Assembly (NCBI RefSeq): GCF_000178155.2
Contig: NZ_ADKM02000062.1
Coordinates: forward strand, 62,001 to 126,000
DNA length: 64,000 bases
Reading direction: 5' to 3'
Origin: Hominimerdicola alba 8
GTDB lineage: Bacteria > Bacillota > Clostridia > Oscillospirales > Ruminococcaceae
Part shown: positions 16,491 through 24,480 of the stretch, piece by piece
Layout of the letters: each line of letters opens with the position of its first letter
Position numbering within the stretch: position 1 is the stretch's first letter
Translations under genes and position numbers: made by a program
The notes under the pieces: model-generated
The model's input: the letters and a program-made list of their open reading frames with translations, nothing else
Database searches by the model: none
What the model was told of the DNA's origin: nothing

Positions 16491-17761
16491 CACTGACAGA
16501 TGCGCCGATATCTCTGCTATCGGTCATGGGTACAGGCACTTTCCTGCTGGATATACTGATGCTGGCATTGATAATAAGACGGCACATCGCGGGGCTTGGC
16601 AGGCGGATATACTTTGTCTGCATACCTGCGCTGACAGCGGGGATACTGCTGCTGTGGAACATCACAAAAGTCACCCGCTGGCGGATAATGGAGATGCCTG
16701 TTTCAGAATATGAAGACCGTTCATACTGCCCGAACACATATCTCTGTCTTGGGCTTATGCTGGTTTTAGCGGTGCTGGGCATCGTGCTGTGGACAAGGCA
16801 GGAGATGGACATAAAGAACAGCCTGACACCGCAATCGCTGGAAGAAGGGCTGAACAGTCTGCCTGACGGGGTCGCATTTACCACTCCGCAGGGCGTGCCG
16901 CTGTTCGTGAACAGCACCATGCACCGCACCTGCATAGAGGCTATGGGCATACCGCTGTTTGACAGCAATCTGCTGGAACTCAGTTTGCAGAGAAACAAAC
17001 TGCGAAAGGGGTGCAGTTCTGAGGTACGCGGCAAGAGGTACTTCCTGCACCTGAGAGATGGAAGTGTGCGCGATATACACAAGCGTCTTATAAATGTCGG
17101 CGGCGTAAAGGTATGGGAACTGACTGCTTATGATGTCACGGAACGGTATCAGAAGAGCCGTGAGCTGGAAGAGCGAAATGAACATCTGAAAGAAGTGAAC
17201 CTCCGGCTGAGGGATTACAACAACGAGATGAACGCGCTGATACGCGAAGAAGAAGTCCTTGCGGCGAAGATACGCATACACGATGATGTGGGCAGGGCAT
17301 TGCTGGCGCTTAAAAGCTACCTGATACGCGGAGGCGACAGGGCTGCGCTGATGGAGTTGTGGCAGTTCACTGCGGGGATACTGAAAGGCGAGAACGAACC
17401 CGATGACAGCGCAGACCCTATAGGGGCGCTGAGAGAAGCCGCAGAAGCGGTCGGGGTAAGGCTGACGCTGAACGGTGAGATACCCGATGATATGCGCAAG
17501 GTGCTGGTGATAGCGATACACGAATGTCTGACAAATACGGTCAAGCATGCAGACGGCAGTGAACTGACCGTTGACCTGACCGATGAAGACGGCGTTATGA
17601 CCGCAGTGTTCACCAATGACGGCAAGCCGCCTGAGGGCGAGATAAGCGAAAAAGGCGGTCTTAAGAGCCTGCGCACAGCGGTCGAGCAGGTGCGGGGCGA
17701 GATGGAACTGGCAGCAGTTCCGCAGTTCAGGCTGACGATAAGGGTGGACAGAAAGGAGTAA
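16487..17761 (+). CDS. Sensor histidine kinase, NarL-partner type
   Basis: 424 residues. Three N-terminal hydrophobic helices (about 10-30, 40-60, 80-100), a PAS-like domain (about 112-220), a coiled coil, and a kinase core. The likely phosphorylated histidine is in KIRIHDDVGRALLALKSYL (about 265), and the N-box is IAIHECLTNTVKHAD (about 345), both of the HisKA_3/LuxR-partner class. A GLKSLRTAVEQVRGEM segment stands where the G-box helix is expected. It presumably autophosphorylates and passes phosphate to the regulator 4 bases downstream. The signal is unknown. Confidence 0.82.
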   Translation: MTLTDAPISLLSVMGTGTFLLDILMLALIIRRHIAGLGRRIYFVCIPALTAGILLLWNITKVTRWRIMEMPVSEYEDRSYCPNTYLCLGLMLVLAVLGIVLWTRQEMDIKNSLTPQSLEEGLNSLPDGVAFTTPQGVPLFVNSTMHRTCIEAMGIPLFDSNLLELSLQRNKLRKGCSSEVRGKRYFLHLRDGSVRDIHKRLINVGGVKVWELTAYDVTERYQKSRELEERNEHLKEVNLRLRDYNNEMNALIREEEVLAAKIRIHDDVGRALLALKSYLIRGGDRAALMELWQFTAGILKGENEPDDSADPIGALREAAEAVGVRLTLNGEIPDDMRKVLVIAIHECLTNTVKHADGSELTVDLTDEDGVMTAVFTNDGKPPEGEISEKGGLKSLRTAVEQVRGEMELAAVPQFRLTIRVDRKE

Positions 17762-17765
17762 TACA

Positions 17766-18395
17766 ATGGAAAAATACAGAGTGATGATAGTGGACGACCA
17801 GTCCATTTCAAGGCACTTGTTTGAGATGTACGTTAACAATTCGCCTAAATACGAACTGGCTTTCTCGCTGAGTTCGGCGCAGGCGGCTGATGTTTATATA
17901 CTGCGGCATCAGGTAGACCTGATACTGATGGACATTCTTATGAATGACGGTTCAAACGGGCTTGATGCGGCTGAGAAGATAAAATCTTTAAGACCTGAGA
18001 TAAAGATAATCGCGGTGACATCGATGCCCGAATATTCGTGGCTGGAAAAAGCGAAGTCCATCGGCATAGAGAGTTTCTGGTACAAGGAAGCAGACGAACA
18101 GACCATACTTGAAGTTATGGACAGGACGATGGCGGGCGACCATGTATACCCGCGCAGCAGCCCGACCGTAAAGCTGGGACTGGCTGACAGTTCGGAATTC
18201 ACAGAGCGTGAACTGGAGATACTGCGGGTAGTGACCACAGGTGCGACAAACCAGCAGGTCGCGGAACAGCTGGGGATATCCGAGAACACGGTGAAGTCAC
18301 ATGTGCGTTCGATGCTTGACAAGACAGGTTTCAGAAGCCGGACCGAACTTGCCATAAAAGCCCGCGTCATCGGCATAACCATCAGCAATTCCTGA
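17766..18395 (+). CDS. LuxR/NarL-family response regulator
   Basis: 209 residues. Receiver domain 1-120 with the acidic pair in MIVDDQS, phospho-acceptor Asp in DLILMDILMNDGSNG (about 59), Thr in AVTSMPE and Lys in FWYKEAD. The C-terminal helix-turn-helix (about 143-205) has FTERELEILRVVTTGATNQQVAEQLGISENTVKSH split over two helices, the LuxR signature. It acts as a DNA-binding transcription factor when phosphorylated by the kinase encoded just upstream. A terminator follows, so it closes the operon. Confidence 0.92.
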   Translation: MEKYRVMIVDDQSISRHLFEMYVNNSPKYELAFSLSSAQAADVYILRHQVDLILMDILMNDGSNGLDAAEKIKSLRPEIKIIAVTSMPEYSWLEKAKSIGIESFWYKEADEQTILEVMDRTMAGDHVYPRSSPTVKLGLADSSEFTERELEILRVVTTGATNQQVAEQLGISENTVKSHVRSMLDKTGFRSRTELAIKARVIGITISNS

Positions 18396-18418
18396 TACGG
18401 TCATCAAACTGAATATGA

Positions 18419-18456
18419 AAAAGTGCGCCTGCGGCAATTTCCGCAGACGCACTTTT
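18419..18456 (+). terminator. Terminator of the two-component operon
   Basis: Long stem AAAAGTGCG(C)CTGCGG / CCGCAGACGCACTTTT followed by ATTTTAC. Confidence 0.85.
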
Positions 18457-18465
18457 ATTTTACAA

Positions 18466-18591
18466 TATGACTATCCCTTTAGAACACCGGCTGAAAATGC
18501 GGTAAACAAAAGAATAATTGAGCGCCTCACGCCAAGAACCTTAAGTTCTGTATAGCCGCTGTTTTTGTGGTGTGTCAGCGGGATAACCACA
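18466..18591. mobile_element. MITE-like element with perfect 8-bp target duplication (empty form)
   Basis: 126 bp. Left end TATGACTATCCCTTTAGAACACC, right end (reverse complement) TGTGGTTATCCCGCTGACACACC. It is flanked on both sides by TTTTACAA (18458-18465 and 18592-18599). The core has the shared boxes GCGGTAAACAAAAGAATAATTGAGCG and CCTTAAGTTCTGTATAGCCGC (each interrupted by family variants). It lacks the 103-bp palindrome and so shows the empty site. No open frame; mobilisation in trans is inferred. Confidence 0.82.
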
Positions 18592-18603
18592 TTTTACAAA
18601 AAA

Positions 18604-18623
18604 GGTGGGAGCAAGCCCCCACC
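18604..18623 (-). terminator. Terminator of ddh
   Basis: Minus strand GGTGGG, 8-base loop, CCCACC, then a run of T (complement of 18595-18603). Confidence 0.75.
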
Positions 18624-18646
18624 CTGATGTATATTCGGTACAGATA

Positions 18647-19636
18647 TCAGAGCATCGATGCTCTCAGTTCTTCGCCGCTCTTTGGCGAGAGGTATGCAGG
18701 TGCGATATCGAATACGGTCTTGCAGCCTGCTGCGCCCTCTTTCTGGAGTCTTACAGCTGCCCTTGCGTATGCTACCAGTATGCTGGAAGTGAACTCGGGG
18801 TTGGAACCAAGTTTCAGGCTGTACTCGATGATGTGACGAGTTTCGCCGTTCACGCCAGTCTTGCCGCTTCTGAATACGAAGCCGCCGTGAGGGATACCGC
18901 TGTGCTTTTCGTTCAGTTCTTCCTGCGAAATGAAGTTTACAGTGGTATCATAGTCGGAGAAGTAGTTGGGCATGGTCTTGATAGTTTCCTCTATCTTAGC
19001 CTTGTCAGCGCCCTCTTCGGCTACAACGAAGCACTCTCTTGTATGCTTCTGTCTGGTGGTCAGTTCGGGGTCTTCGCCGTTTCTTACAGCGTCCATAGCT
19101 GCCTGAACGGGAACAGTGTACTGCTTGCCGTCAGCAACGCCCTCAACTCTTCTGATAGCGTCGGAATGACCCTGAGATACGCCCTTGCCCCAGAAAGTGT
19201 AATCCTTGCCATCAGGCAGTATGCAGCTGCCGTACAATCTCTGTACAGAGAACATACCCGGATCCCAGCCCACTGAGATAACGCTGACATTGCCGCCCTC
19301 TTTAGCAGCGGCATCGACATTTGCGAAATGCTCGGGGATCCTTGCGTGAGTATCGAAGCTGTCGATAACGTTGAACAGCTTTGCAAACTGAGGTGTCTGC
19401 ACAGGCAGGTCGGTAGCGCTGCCGCCGCAGAGTATCAGAACATCGATCTTATCCTTGAAATCAGCCACATCATTTACAGAGTAAACGCCCACACCTTCGG
19501 TGAGTATTTTCAGTGAAGAAGGATCTCTTCTGGTGAATACCGCAGCAAGCTCGGTATCGGGGTTCTGTCTTATAGCAAGCTCAACGCCTCTGCCGAGATT
19601 GCCGTAGCCAACAATACCTATACGAATGTTTGACAT
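18647..19636 (-). CDS. ddh: meso-Diaminopimelate dehydrogenase
   Basis: 329 residues from the ATG at 19636, chosen over one 3 codons upstream because AAAGGAA is 9 bases before it. N-terminal Rossmann motif IRIGIVGYGNLGRGVE, then FTRRDPSSL for NADPH selection, LILCGGSATDLPVQTP, DSFDTHARIPEHF and SVGWDPGMFSVQR, all typical of Ddh. The enzyme makes meso-diaminopimelate from tetrahydrodipicolinate in one step, for lysine and peptidoglycan, bypassing the succinylase or acetylase routes. Single gene with own promoter and terminator. Confidence 0.95.
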   Translation of the reverse strand: MSNIRIGIVGYGNLGRGVELAIRQNPDTELAAVFTRRDPSSLKILTEGVGVYSVNDVADFKDKIDVLILCGGSATDLPVQTPQFAKLFNVIDSFDTHARIPEHFANVDAAAKEGGNVSVISVGWDPGMFSVQRLYGSCILPDGKDYTFWGKGVSQGHSDAIRRVEGVADGKQYTVPVQAAMDAVRNGEDPELTTRQKHTRECFVVAEEGADKAKIEETIKTMPNYFSDYDTTVNFISQEELNEKHSGIPHGGFVFRSGKTGVNGETRHIIEYSLKLGSNPEFTSSILVAYARAAVRLQKEGAAGCKTVFDIAPAYLSPKSGEELRASML

Positions 19637-19679
19637 ATTGATCATTTCCTTTCTAACTAAAAAAGAACTTTACTCTGTT

Positions 19680-19708
19680 ATTTTACCACAAAATCCTATT
19701 TCCGTCAA
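19680..19708 (-). promoter_or_regulatory. Promoter of ddh
   Basis: Minus strand TTGACG, 17 bases, TAAAAT, 44 bases before the start codon. Confidence 0.7.
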
Positions 19709-19960
19709 TAGCGCAGCAGACCTCAGGACTGCTGTTTTCCGCATTTTCTACCATAATTTTCAGAGATTTCGGGCGTTTTGACGCAAGTTCGGTTTACAGC
19801 GATAAAGCGGGATTTTAAAGCATATCGCTTTAGTATGTTATAATGCCATCTGCACAAAAACAAGCATTTATTTTTATGCAAAAGGCAGAAATTGTTATTA
19901 CTGTGCCACGCTCTGCCGAAATTAGCCGAAAATATGTTATAATTTGAGTGAGGTGATGTT

Positions 19961-20066
19961 ATGGACACGATAGACAGCATTTTTACACGGCACAGCTATC
20001 GAAAACATGCTTTTGGCGATACATGCACCGGGATATGCCTCCTGCCGGTATGAGGGTCACATAACA
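19961..20066 (+). pseudogene. Probable nitroreductase N-terminal remnant
   Basis: After a TATAAT box (19938-19943) and a GAGGTGATG ribosome site comes ATG with MDTIDSIFTRHSYRKH, very like the start of nitroreductase-family flavoproteins (xxIxxRRSIRKF). That frame stops after about 17 more residues, while the +1 frame reads LLAIHAPGYASC, resembling the next nitroreductase block (LLxAAxxAPS). A frameshift or deletion plus loss of everything downstream is the simplest reading. The degenerate MITE-like copy begins right after it. Short length keeps confidence moderate. Confidence 0.45.
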
Positions 20067-20168
20067 GATGATGACCGTATCTGTGACAAACCGGCTGCGA
20101 TACCGGATTGCTATAATTATCCTTTTGTTTACCGCATTTTCAGCAGGTGTGCCAAAGAGGCAGTCAAG
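20067..20168. repeat. Degenerate MITE-like copy, reverse orientation
   Basis: Contains AATTATCCTTTTGTTTACCG, the reverse complement of the shared core, and ends near GGTGTGCCAAAGAGGCAGTCA, a decayed terminal repeat. The other end (GACCGTATCTGTGACAAACC) is only weakly alike. No target duplication is visible. Confidence 0.45.
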
Positions 20169-20180
20169 TGTGAATATGAA

Positions 20181-20212
20181 AAAACTCCCACCGCGTGAGC
20201 AAAGGGAGTTTT
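20181..20212. terminator. Bidirectional terminator
   Basis: Stem AAAACTCCC / GGGAGTTTT, 14-base loop, T-rich beyond both ends. It closes the surface-protein gene at 20226 on the minus strand. Confidence 0.75.
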
Positions 20213-20225
20213 TTTGTACTATAGC

Positions 20226-21167
20226 TTATTTTTTCTTCTTTGCGGCGAGTGCGATGACCACACCGATGAGTGCAGCGGCACCGACCGCAATGGCGACTAT
20301 AAGACCTGTGTTGGACTTCTTTTCGGTCTTTTCTTCGGTTTCGGAGGAGTTTTCTGCCTTTGATACAGCCTTGCTGTCAGCGGGGGCTTCTTCCTCTGCG
20401 GCGGGGGCTTCCTCTGCGGGTGATTCGCTTTCGGCAGTGCTTTCTGCGACCGACTCGGCTGTGCTCTCTTCGCCGCCTATCGGCGGGTCATTGGCGATAT
20501 CGCCGTTGCCGCTGACCTTCTCGACCGTTTCATCGGCAAAGCCCTCTATCTTATCGGTGGGCAGACCTGATATCGTGAAATTGATGGTAATGGGGTCGGT
20601 GGTCTTCCATGCGTAGTTATCCATCGGCGGGTCGGTGACGGCAGGTTCGCCGTAGGCGTTCTTTATTTTCAGCATTTTACCGTCAAGTTCGGAATCTTCG
20701 GGGAGCGGCTGTTCGATGAACGTATACTTGACACCGTCGATGGTAACATCATCTATATTGACGACCACTGTCGGCTGAAAGCCCTCTTCCTCATCGGGGG
20801 CTTCAAGCGGAAGTTCAAGATACAGACCGAAGTAGCCGCAGTAGTAGTCACCGCCCGAAACATCTTTGCAGTCGTAGCCGCTCATATCAACGGTATAGGA
20901 ACCGTTGCCTGTGATGTTGACATCGTGGTAGGTGCTGGAAACTTCCATAGTGCCCATCTCATCCATAGCGGGTTCACTGGTGCCGCGACGGTAGTCCCAC
21001 CAGTCCATTATCATCCACGCTATACCTGCCTGACCGTAAACGCCGTTCTCATCGGGCTGAGGTATCTCCTCCTCTGCCGCATAAGCGGTCACGCCCGATG
21101 CCATCATAGACAGTGATGCGATGCCCGCACAGAAGACAGATGCCGTTTTTTTCAGTATGCTTTTCAT
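20226..21167 (-). CDS. Exported, C-terminally anchored hypothetical protein
   Basis: 313 residues from the ATG at 21167, which has GGAGG 9 bases upstream; the frame extends further up but without a ribosome site. Signal peptide MKSILKKTASVFCAG... cleaved after AYA (about 31). A Trp/Tyr-rich domain (about 45-115, with AWMIMDWWDYRR and CGYFGLYLELPLEA) and a second strand-rich part (about 120-225) follow, then a Ser/Glu/Ala-rich linker and a C-terminal KSNTG, hydrophobic helix and KKKK tail. The tail resembles a cell-wall sorting signal, but the motif is not classical LPxTG. Function unknown. Confidence 0.7.
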   Translation of the reverse strand: MKSILKKTASVFCAGIASLSMMASGVTAYAAEEEIPQPDENGVYGQAGIAWMIMDWWDYRRGTSEPAMDEMGTMEVSSTYHDVNITGNGSYTVDMSGYDCKDVSGGDYYCGYFGLYLELPLEAPDEEEGFQPTVVVNIDDVTIDGVKYTFIEQPLPEDSELDGKMLKIKNAYGEPAVTDPPMDNYAWKTTDPITINFTISGLPTDKIEGFADETVEKVSGNGDIANDPPIGGEESTAESVAESTAESESPAEEAPAAEEEAPADSKAVSKAENSSETEEKTEKKSNTGLIVAIAVGAAALIGVVIALAAKKKK

Positions 21168-21233
21168 ATCAATATCCTCCATTATCACAAAGACAGCCTT
21201 ACGCAGAAGGTCTGCCATACTGACATTATCCTT

Positions 21234-21485
21234 TATGACTATCCCTTTAGCACACCAACTATAGCAATCCAACTTTTTAAATTCACAAAATCCAGTCGCA
21301 AAAGCTGGGATTTATGGGTTTTGTGACTGGATTTTGTCTGAATTTTAAGGCGGATTGCTATAAAAATGCGGTAAACAAAAGGATAATTGAGCGCCCCATA
21401 TTTTTCCCCCGCCTGCGGTATTGCAAAAAAACGCCAACTATTGCTGAAAAACTTTTTGGTACGGTGTGTCAGCGGGATAACCATA
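21234..21485. mobile_element. MITE-like element containing the 103-bp palindrome (filled form)
   Basis: 252 bp. Left end TATGACTATCCCTTTAGCACACC, right end (reverse complement) TATGGTTATCCCGCTGACACACC. The palindrome at 21260-21362 sits exactly where the copies at 18466 and 48641 have none. The 8-base flanks TTATCCTT and TTCTTTTT agree at only 5 of 8. It lies 66 bases upstream of the surface-protein start codon. A further partial end-like motif (CTAAAGGGACGGTCA) follows near 21515-21535. Confidence 0.75.
21260..21362. repeat. 103-bp palindromic repeat, copy 3 (nested)
   Basis: TATAGCAATCC to GGATTGCTATA, 103 bp, differing from copy 1 at only a few bases. It is nested in the larger element. 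Confidence 0.92.
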
Positions 21486-21864
21486 TTCTTTTTACACTGC
21501 ATTTTTTATGCTGAACTAAAGGGACGGTCAATTTTTGTTATATTTGATAACGATTTCATTATAAACTATTTCAGACTGCTTGTCAAGCAGATATCTATAT
21601 AAATCAGACAAAAATTCTGGTAAGTTTTGCAAAAATATAATAAAATTAAACAGTTTGCTCTTCAAGCTGAGATTTGGCGGTATTTTTACAAGAATTGTGA
21701 TGTCTTTATAAATTTTGTCTATGTTAATAATATCTATTTGCTTATGTCTATTTTTGTTCACAATCACGAAATTTTTGTTTTTTCCGCTTCGGTTAATGAC
21801 AAATAGAGATTTTTCTGCTATTATAATATGTGTATACGGCGTAAACATGAAGGGGTTGTTGAAT
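21486..21864. other. AT-rich intergenic region before the FIST-EAL gene
   Basis: About 380 bases, strongly AT-rich. It holds a TATAAT box at 21822-21827, 37 bases before the chosen start codon, with no good -35 box. No gene is supported. Confidence 0.5.
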
Positions 21865-24477
21865 ATGTTTACATGGAATTTTCAATATGTGTCAAAAGCT
21901 AGGCTGGAAGAATCTTTCAAACAACTGATGCTCGACCCGCAAAAAGGCGATATCCTTATAAGGATACACACAGCTATCCATCTGGAAGAGGAGGCTGTGG
22001 ATCTGGCGAGATTCATATCAAATCTGGTGCCGCAGGCGCACATCTTCGGGACAAGCACCTCAGCTATAATCAGCTGGGGCAAGCTGATACAGAATCAGTG
22101 CGTCATCTCGGTGACACAGATGAACGGCGGCAGGATAAGGACTGCACTGCTTCCCACATTTGAGGAGGACGGCATGCCCGTATACCCCGATCTGCTGTGC
22201 CAGAACGTGAAAGATGCTGTCATAGACAGGGATACCAAGCTGCTGCTGACTTTCCTGACGAGAAAGTATCTGGGCGTTTACAACTTTGTGGAAAAATGCA
22301 ATTCACACTTTCCGGGTGTGCAGATGATAGGCGGACTTGCCAACACCTCTGAGATAAACCTTAAGCGTTTTTTAGATTCGGGGTTCGTCTTCAATGAGAA
22401 CGGAAGCACCAACAAAGGCATACTGGTAGCGGCGATAAGCGGCGAGGGCGTTGAGTCTTACAGTTCCTACGCTACGGGCGTACAGACTATAGGCGATGAA
22501 GCCGAGATAACCGATACTTTCGGCACCTGCATACTCTCAATAGACGGCAGGGACGCGGCTGAAGAATTCCGCATCGGTGTCGGTGATGAGTTGAAAAACC
22601 GTCCTGAACTGACGAACCTTTTCCCTTATGTTTATTCGGACGCAAGCGACATACCGATATTCGTGCGATTCTCGGACGACCGTTCGATAAGCGATATATT
22701 CGACAAAAGTGTGGCGATAAACAGGCTGGCTTACGAGGCTCACCCATACCTGAACACGGAGACGAACCGCGAACTTATCTGTGCGAACCACAATGTCAGG
22801 GTGGGCAAAAAGCTCAGGCGTGCTTTCATTTATGACAGAAAGGTCATATCCGACAACCGCTCACTTTTCAGGCGCATAGAGAACTTCGAGAAGGCTGAAA
22901 CTATCTTCGGGTATTCCTGCATAACGAGGTCGATGATATATTCTAACTGCGTAAAGTGGGAACTTTCCGCATATGAGAACTCAAACATGTGCGGCTGCAT
23001 AACTGAGGGTCAGATAGCCAACGTTAACGGGCGGAACACTTTTGCGAACTGCTCTTTCGTGGTATCGATAATAGGTGAAGAGCCTGCAACTCAGATGTAC
23101 AATCCCTACGCTTTCTCCCATACTGATACGCTGGTGGCTGACAACCGCGAACTGCTGGGCTACCTGTATGATGTTGAGAAAAAGCTGATACAGAAAGAAC
23201 ATGCTGCCGCTGCTGACAGCCTCAAGGCATTCGTGCGCGACTGCGAACTCAAGCTGCTTTATTCAGAACGGGACGAGATACCGAATGCCGCTGCGATGAA
23301 CATGGATATACAGCTGAAAGGCTACGACAGGATATGTATGATAAACGTGTTTGACACTGCGGATATGAATGTGGTATTCTCTGAAAAGCAGCGAGATCTG
23401 ACCTACAAGAACTATCTGTCAAAGTGCGTCAGCTTCGCAAAACAGAAGGGTTATACCATTTATCTGCTGAAAGACTGGCATCTTGCCATCGGTGCGCCAT
23501 CTTACATGTTTGCGCTGTCTGAATTTGTGAACGACATGGAACAGCTGCAGCGGGAACTTTTTGAAACTACCGAAGACTACATCGCCATAGTGCCGATATT
23601 CTGCGTGATAGATGACTGCACGATGGATAATCTGGAACAGGCATACAGTTCTGAGAGGATAGAGATGGCGAGGAAGAACATTCAGTTCTCTGTGCGCGAT
23701 GCAAAGTCGGGTCAGCTGGACGAGGACAGCATACGCGAGCGCTACCACATGGTAAACGTGATAAACTACGCCATTGCCCACGACAAGGTCTTGCCGTATT
23801 TTCAGGGCATACACGACAACCGCACAGACACCATACACCACTACGAATCGCTTATGAGGCTGATGGACGAGAACGGCAAGGTGTACTATCCGGGAAGTTT
23901 CCTCGATGTGGCACGTTCTTACGGTCTGCTGTACGATTCGCTGTCAAAGATCATGATAAAGAAGGTCTTCGGGCGTTTCAGCGGCATAGAGGACAAGAGC
24001 GTGAGCATAAATCTGGGCATGCGGGATATCAAGAACCGTGATGTGGTGGATTTTATCTACGATTCACTGGCATCTGTCAGCCACCCTGAGAACTTCGTAT
24101 TTGAGATACTGGAAAATGAAGATATAGACGACTACGACACGCTTGTCGCTTTTGTTGACAAGATACATGAACTGGGCGGACAGATATCCATAGACGATTT
24201 CGGCAGCGGTTTTTCAAATTTACAGCACATCGCAAGCATACATTCGGATTACCTCAAGATCGACGGTTCGATAGTGCGCAGGTGTGTGGATGACGAGCAG
24301 AGCGCTAATCTCATCGCGCTGATATCGGGCTGGAAGAAGATATCTGCACGCAAGGTACAGATAATCGCAGAATTCGTTGAGAATGCCGAGATACAGGAAT
24401 TGCTGATGGGTTTCGGCATAGATTATTCGCAGGGATATCTGTTCTCGAAGCCTTCGCCCGACATAGAAGGGGTGTAG
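21865..24477 (+). CDS. FIST sensor - degenerate GGDEF-like - EAL domain protein
   Basis: 870 residues from the ATG at 21865, after an AAGGGG ribosome site; the frame is open further upstream but those codons lie at or before the -10 box. About 20-190 is FIST_N-like (MIGGLAN, GILVAAISGEGV), about 200-385 FIST_C-like (ETIFGYSCITRS, CGCITEGQIANV), a proposed ligand-sensing pair. About 460-620 resembles a GGDEF fold without the GGDEF motif. The last 250 residues are an EAL c-di-GMP phosphodiesterase: ESLMRL for EALLR, SINLGMRD, FEILENEDI, SIDDFGSGFSN, LKIDGS, AEFVEN and QGYLFSKP. The metal and catalytic acids are present, so activity is plausible. It is cytoplasmic with no membrane segment. Confidence 0.78.
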   Translation: MFTWNFQYVSKARLEESFKQLMLDPQKGDILIRIHTAIHLEEEAVDLARFISNLVPQAHIFGTSTSAIISWGKLIQNQCVISVTQMNGGRIRTALLPTFEEDGMPVYPDLLCQNVKDAVIDRDTKLLLTFLTRKYLGVYNFVEKCNSHFPGVQMIGGLANTSEINLKRFLDSGFVFNENGSTNKGILVAAISGEGVESYSSYATGVQTIGDEAEITDTFGTCILSIDGRDAAEEFRIGVGDELKNRPELTNLFPYVYSDASDIPIFVRFSDDRSISDIFDKSVAINRLAYEAHPYLNTETNRELICANHNVRVGKKLRRAFIYDRKVISDNRSLFRRIENFEKAETIFGYSCITRSMIYSNCVKWELSAYENSNMCGCITEGQIANVNGRNTFANCSFVVSIIGEEPATQMYNPYAFSHTDTLVADNRELLGYLYDVEKKLIQKEHAAAADSLKAFVRDCELKLLYSERDEIPNAAAMNMDIQLKGYDRICMINVFDTADMNVVFSEKQRDLTYKNYLSKCVSFAKQKGYTIYLLKDWHLAIGAPSYMFALSEFVNDMEQLQRELFETTEDYIAIVPIFCVIDDCTMDNLEQAYSSERIEMARKNIQFSVRDAKSGQLDEDSIRERYHMVNVINYAIAHDKVLPYFQGIHDNRTDTIHHYESLMRLMDENGKVYYPGSFLDVARSYGLLYDSLSKIMIKKVFGRFSGIEDKSVSINLGMRDIKNRDVVDFIYDSLASVSHPENFVFEILENEDIDDYDTLVAFVDKIHELGGQISIDDFGSGFSNLQHIASIHSDYLKIDGSIVRRCVDDEQSANLIALISGWKKISARKVQIIAEFVENAEIQELLMGFGIDYSQGYLFSKPSPDIEGV

Positions 24478-24480
24478 CGA

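Noticed and set aside
20105-20116. Fifth copy of the 103-bp palindrome (GGATTGCTATA)
   Set aside because: Only the last 11 bases match; the preceding sequence is unrelated, so it may be chance or a tiny remnant.
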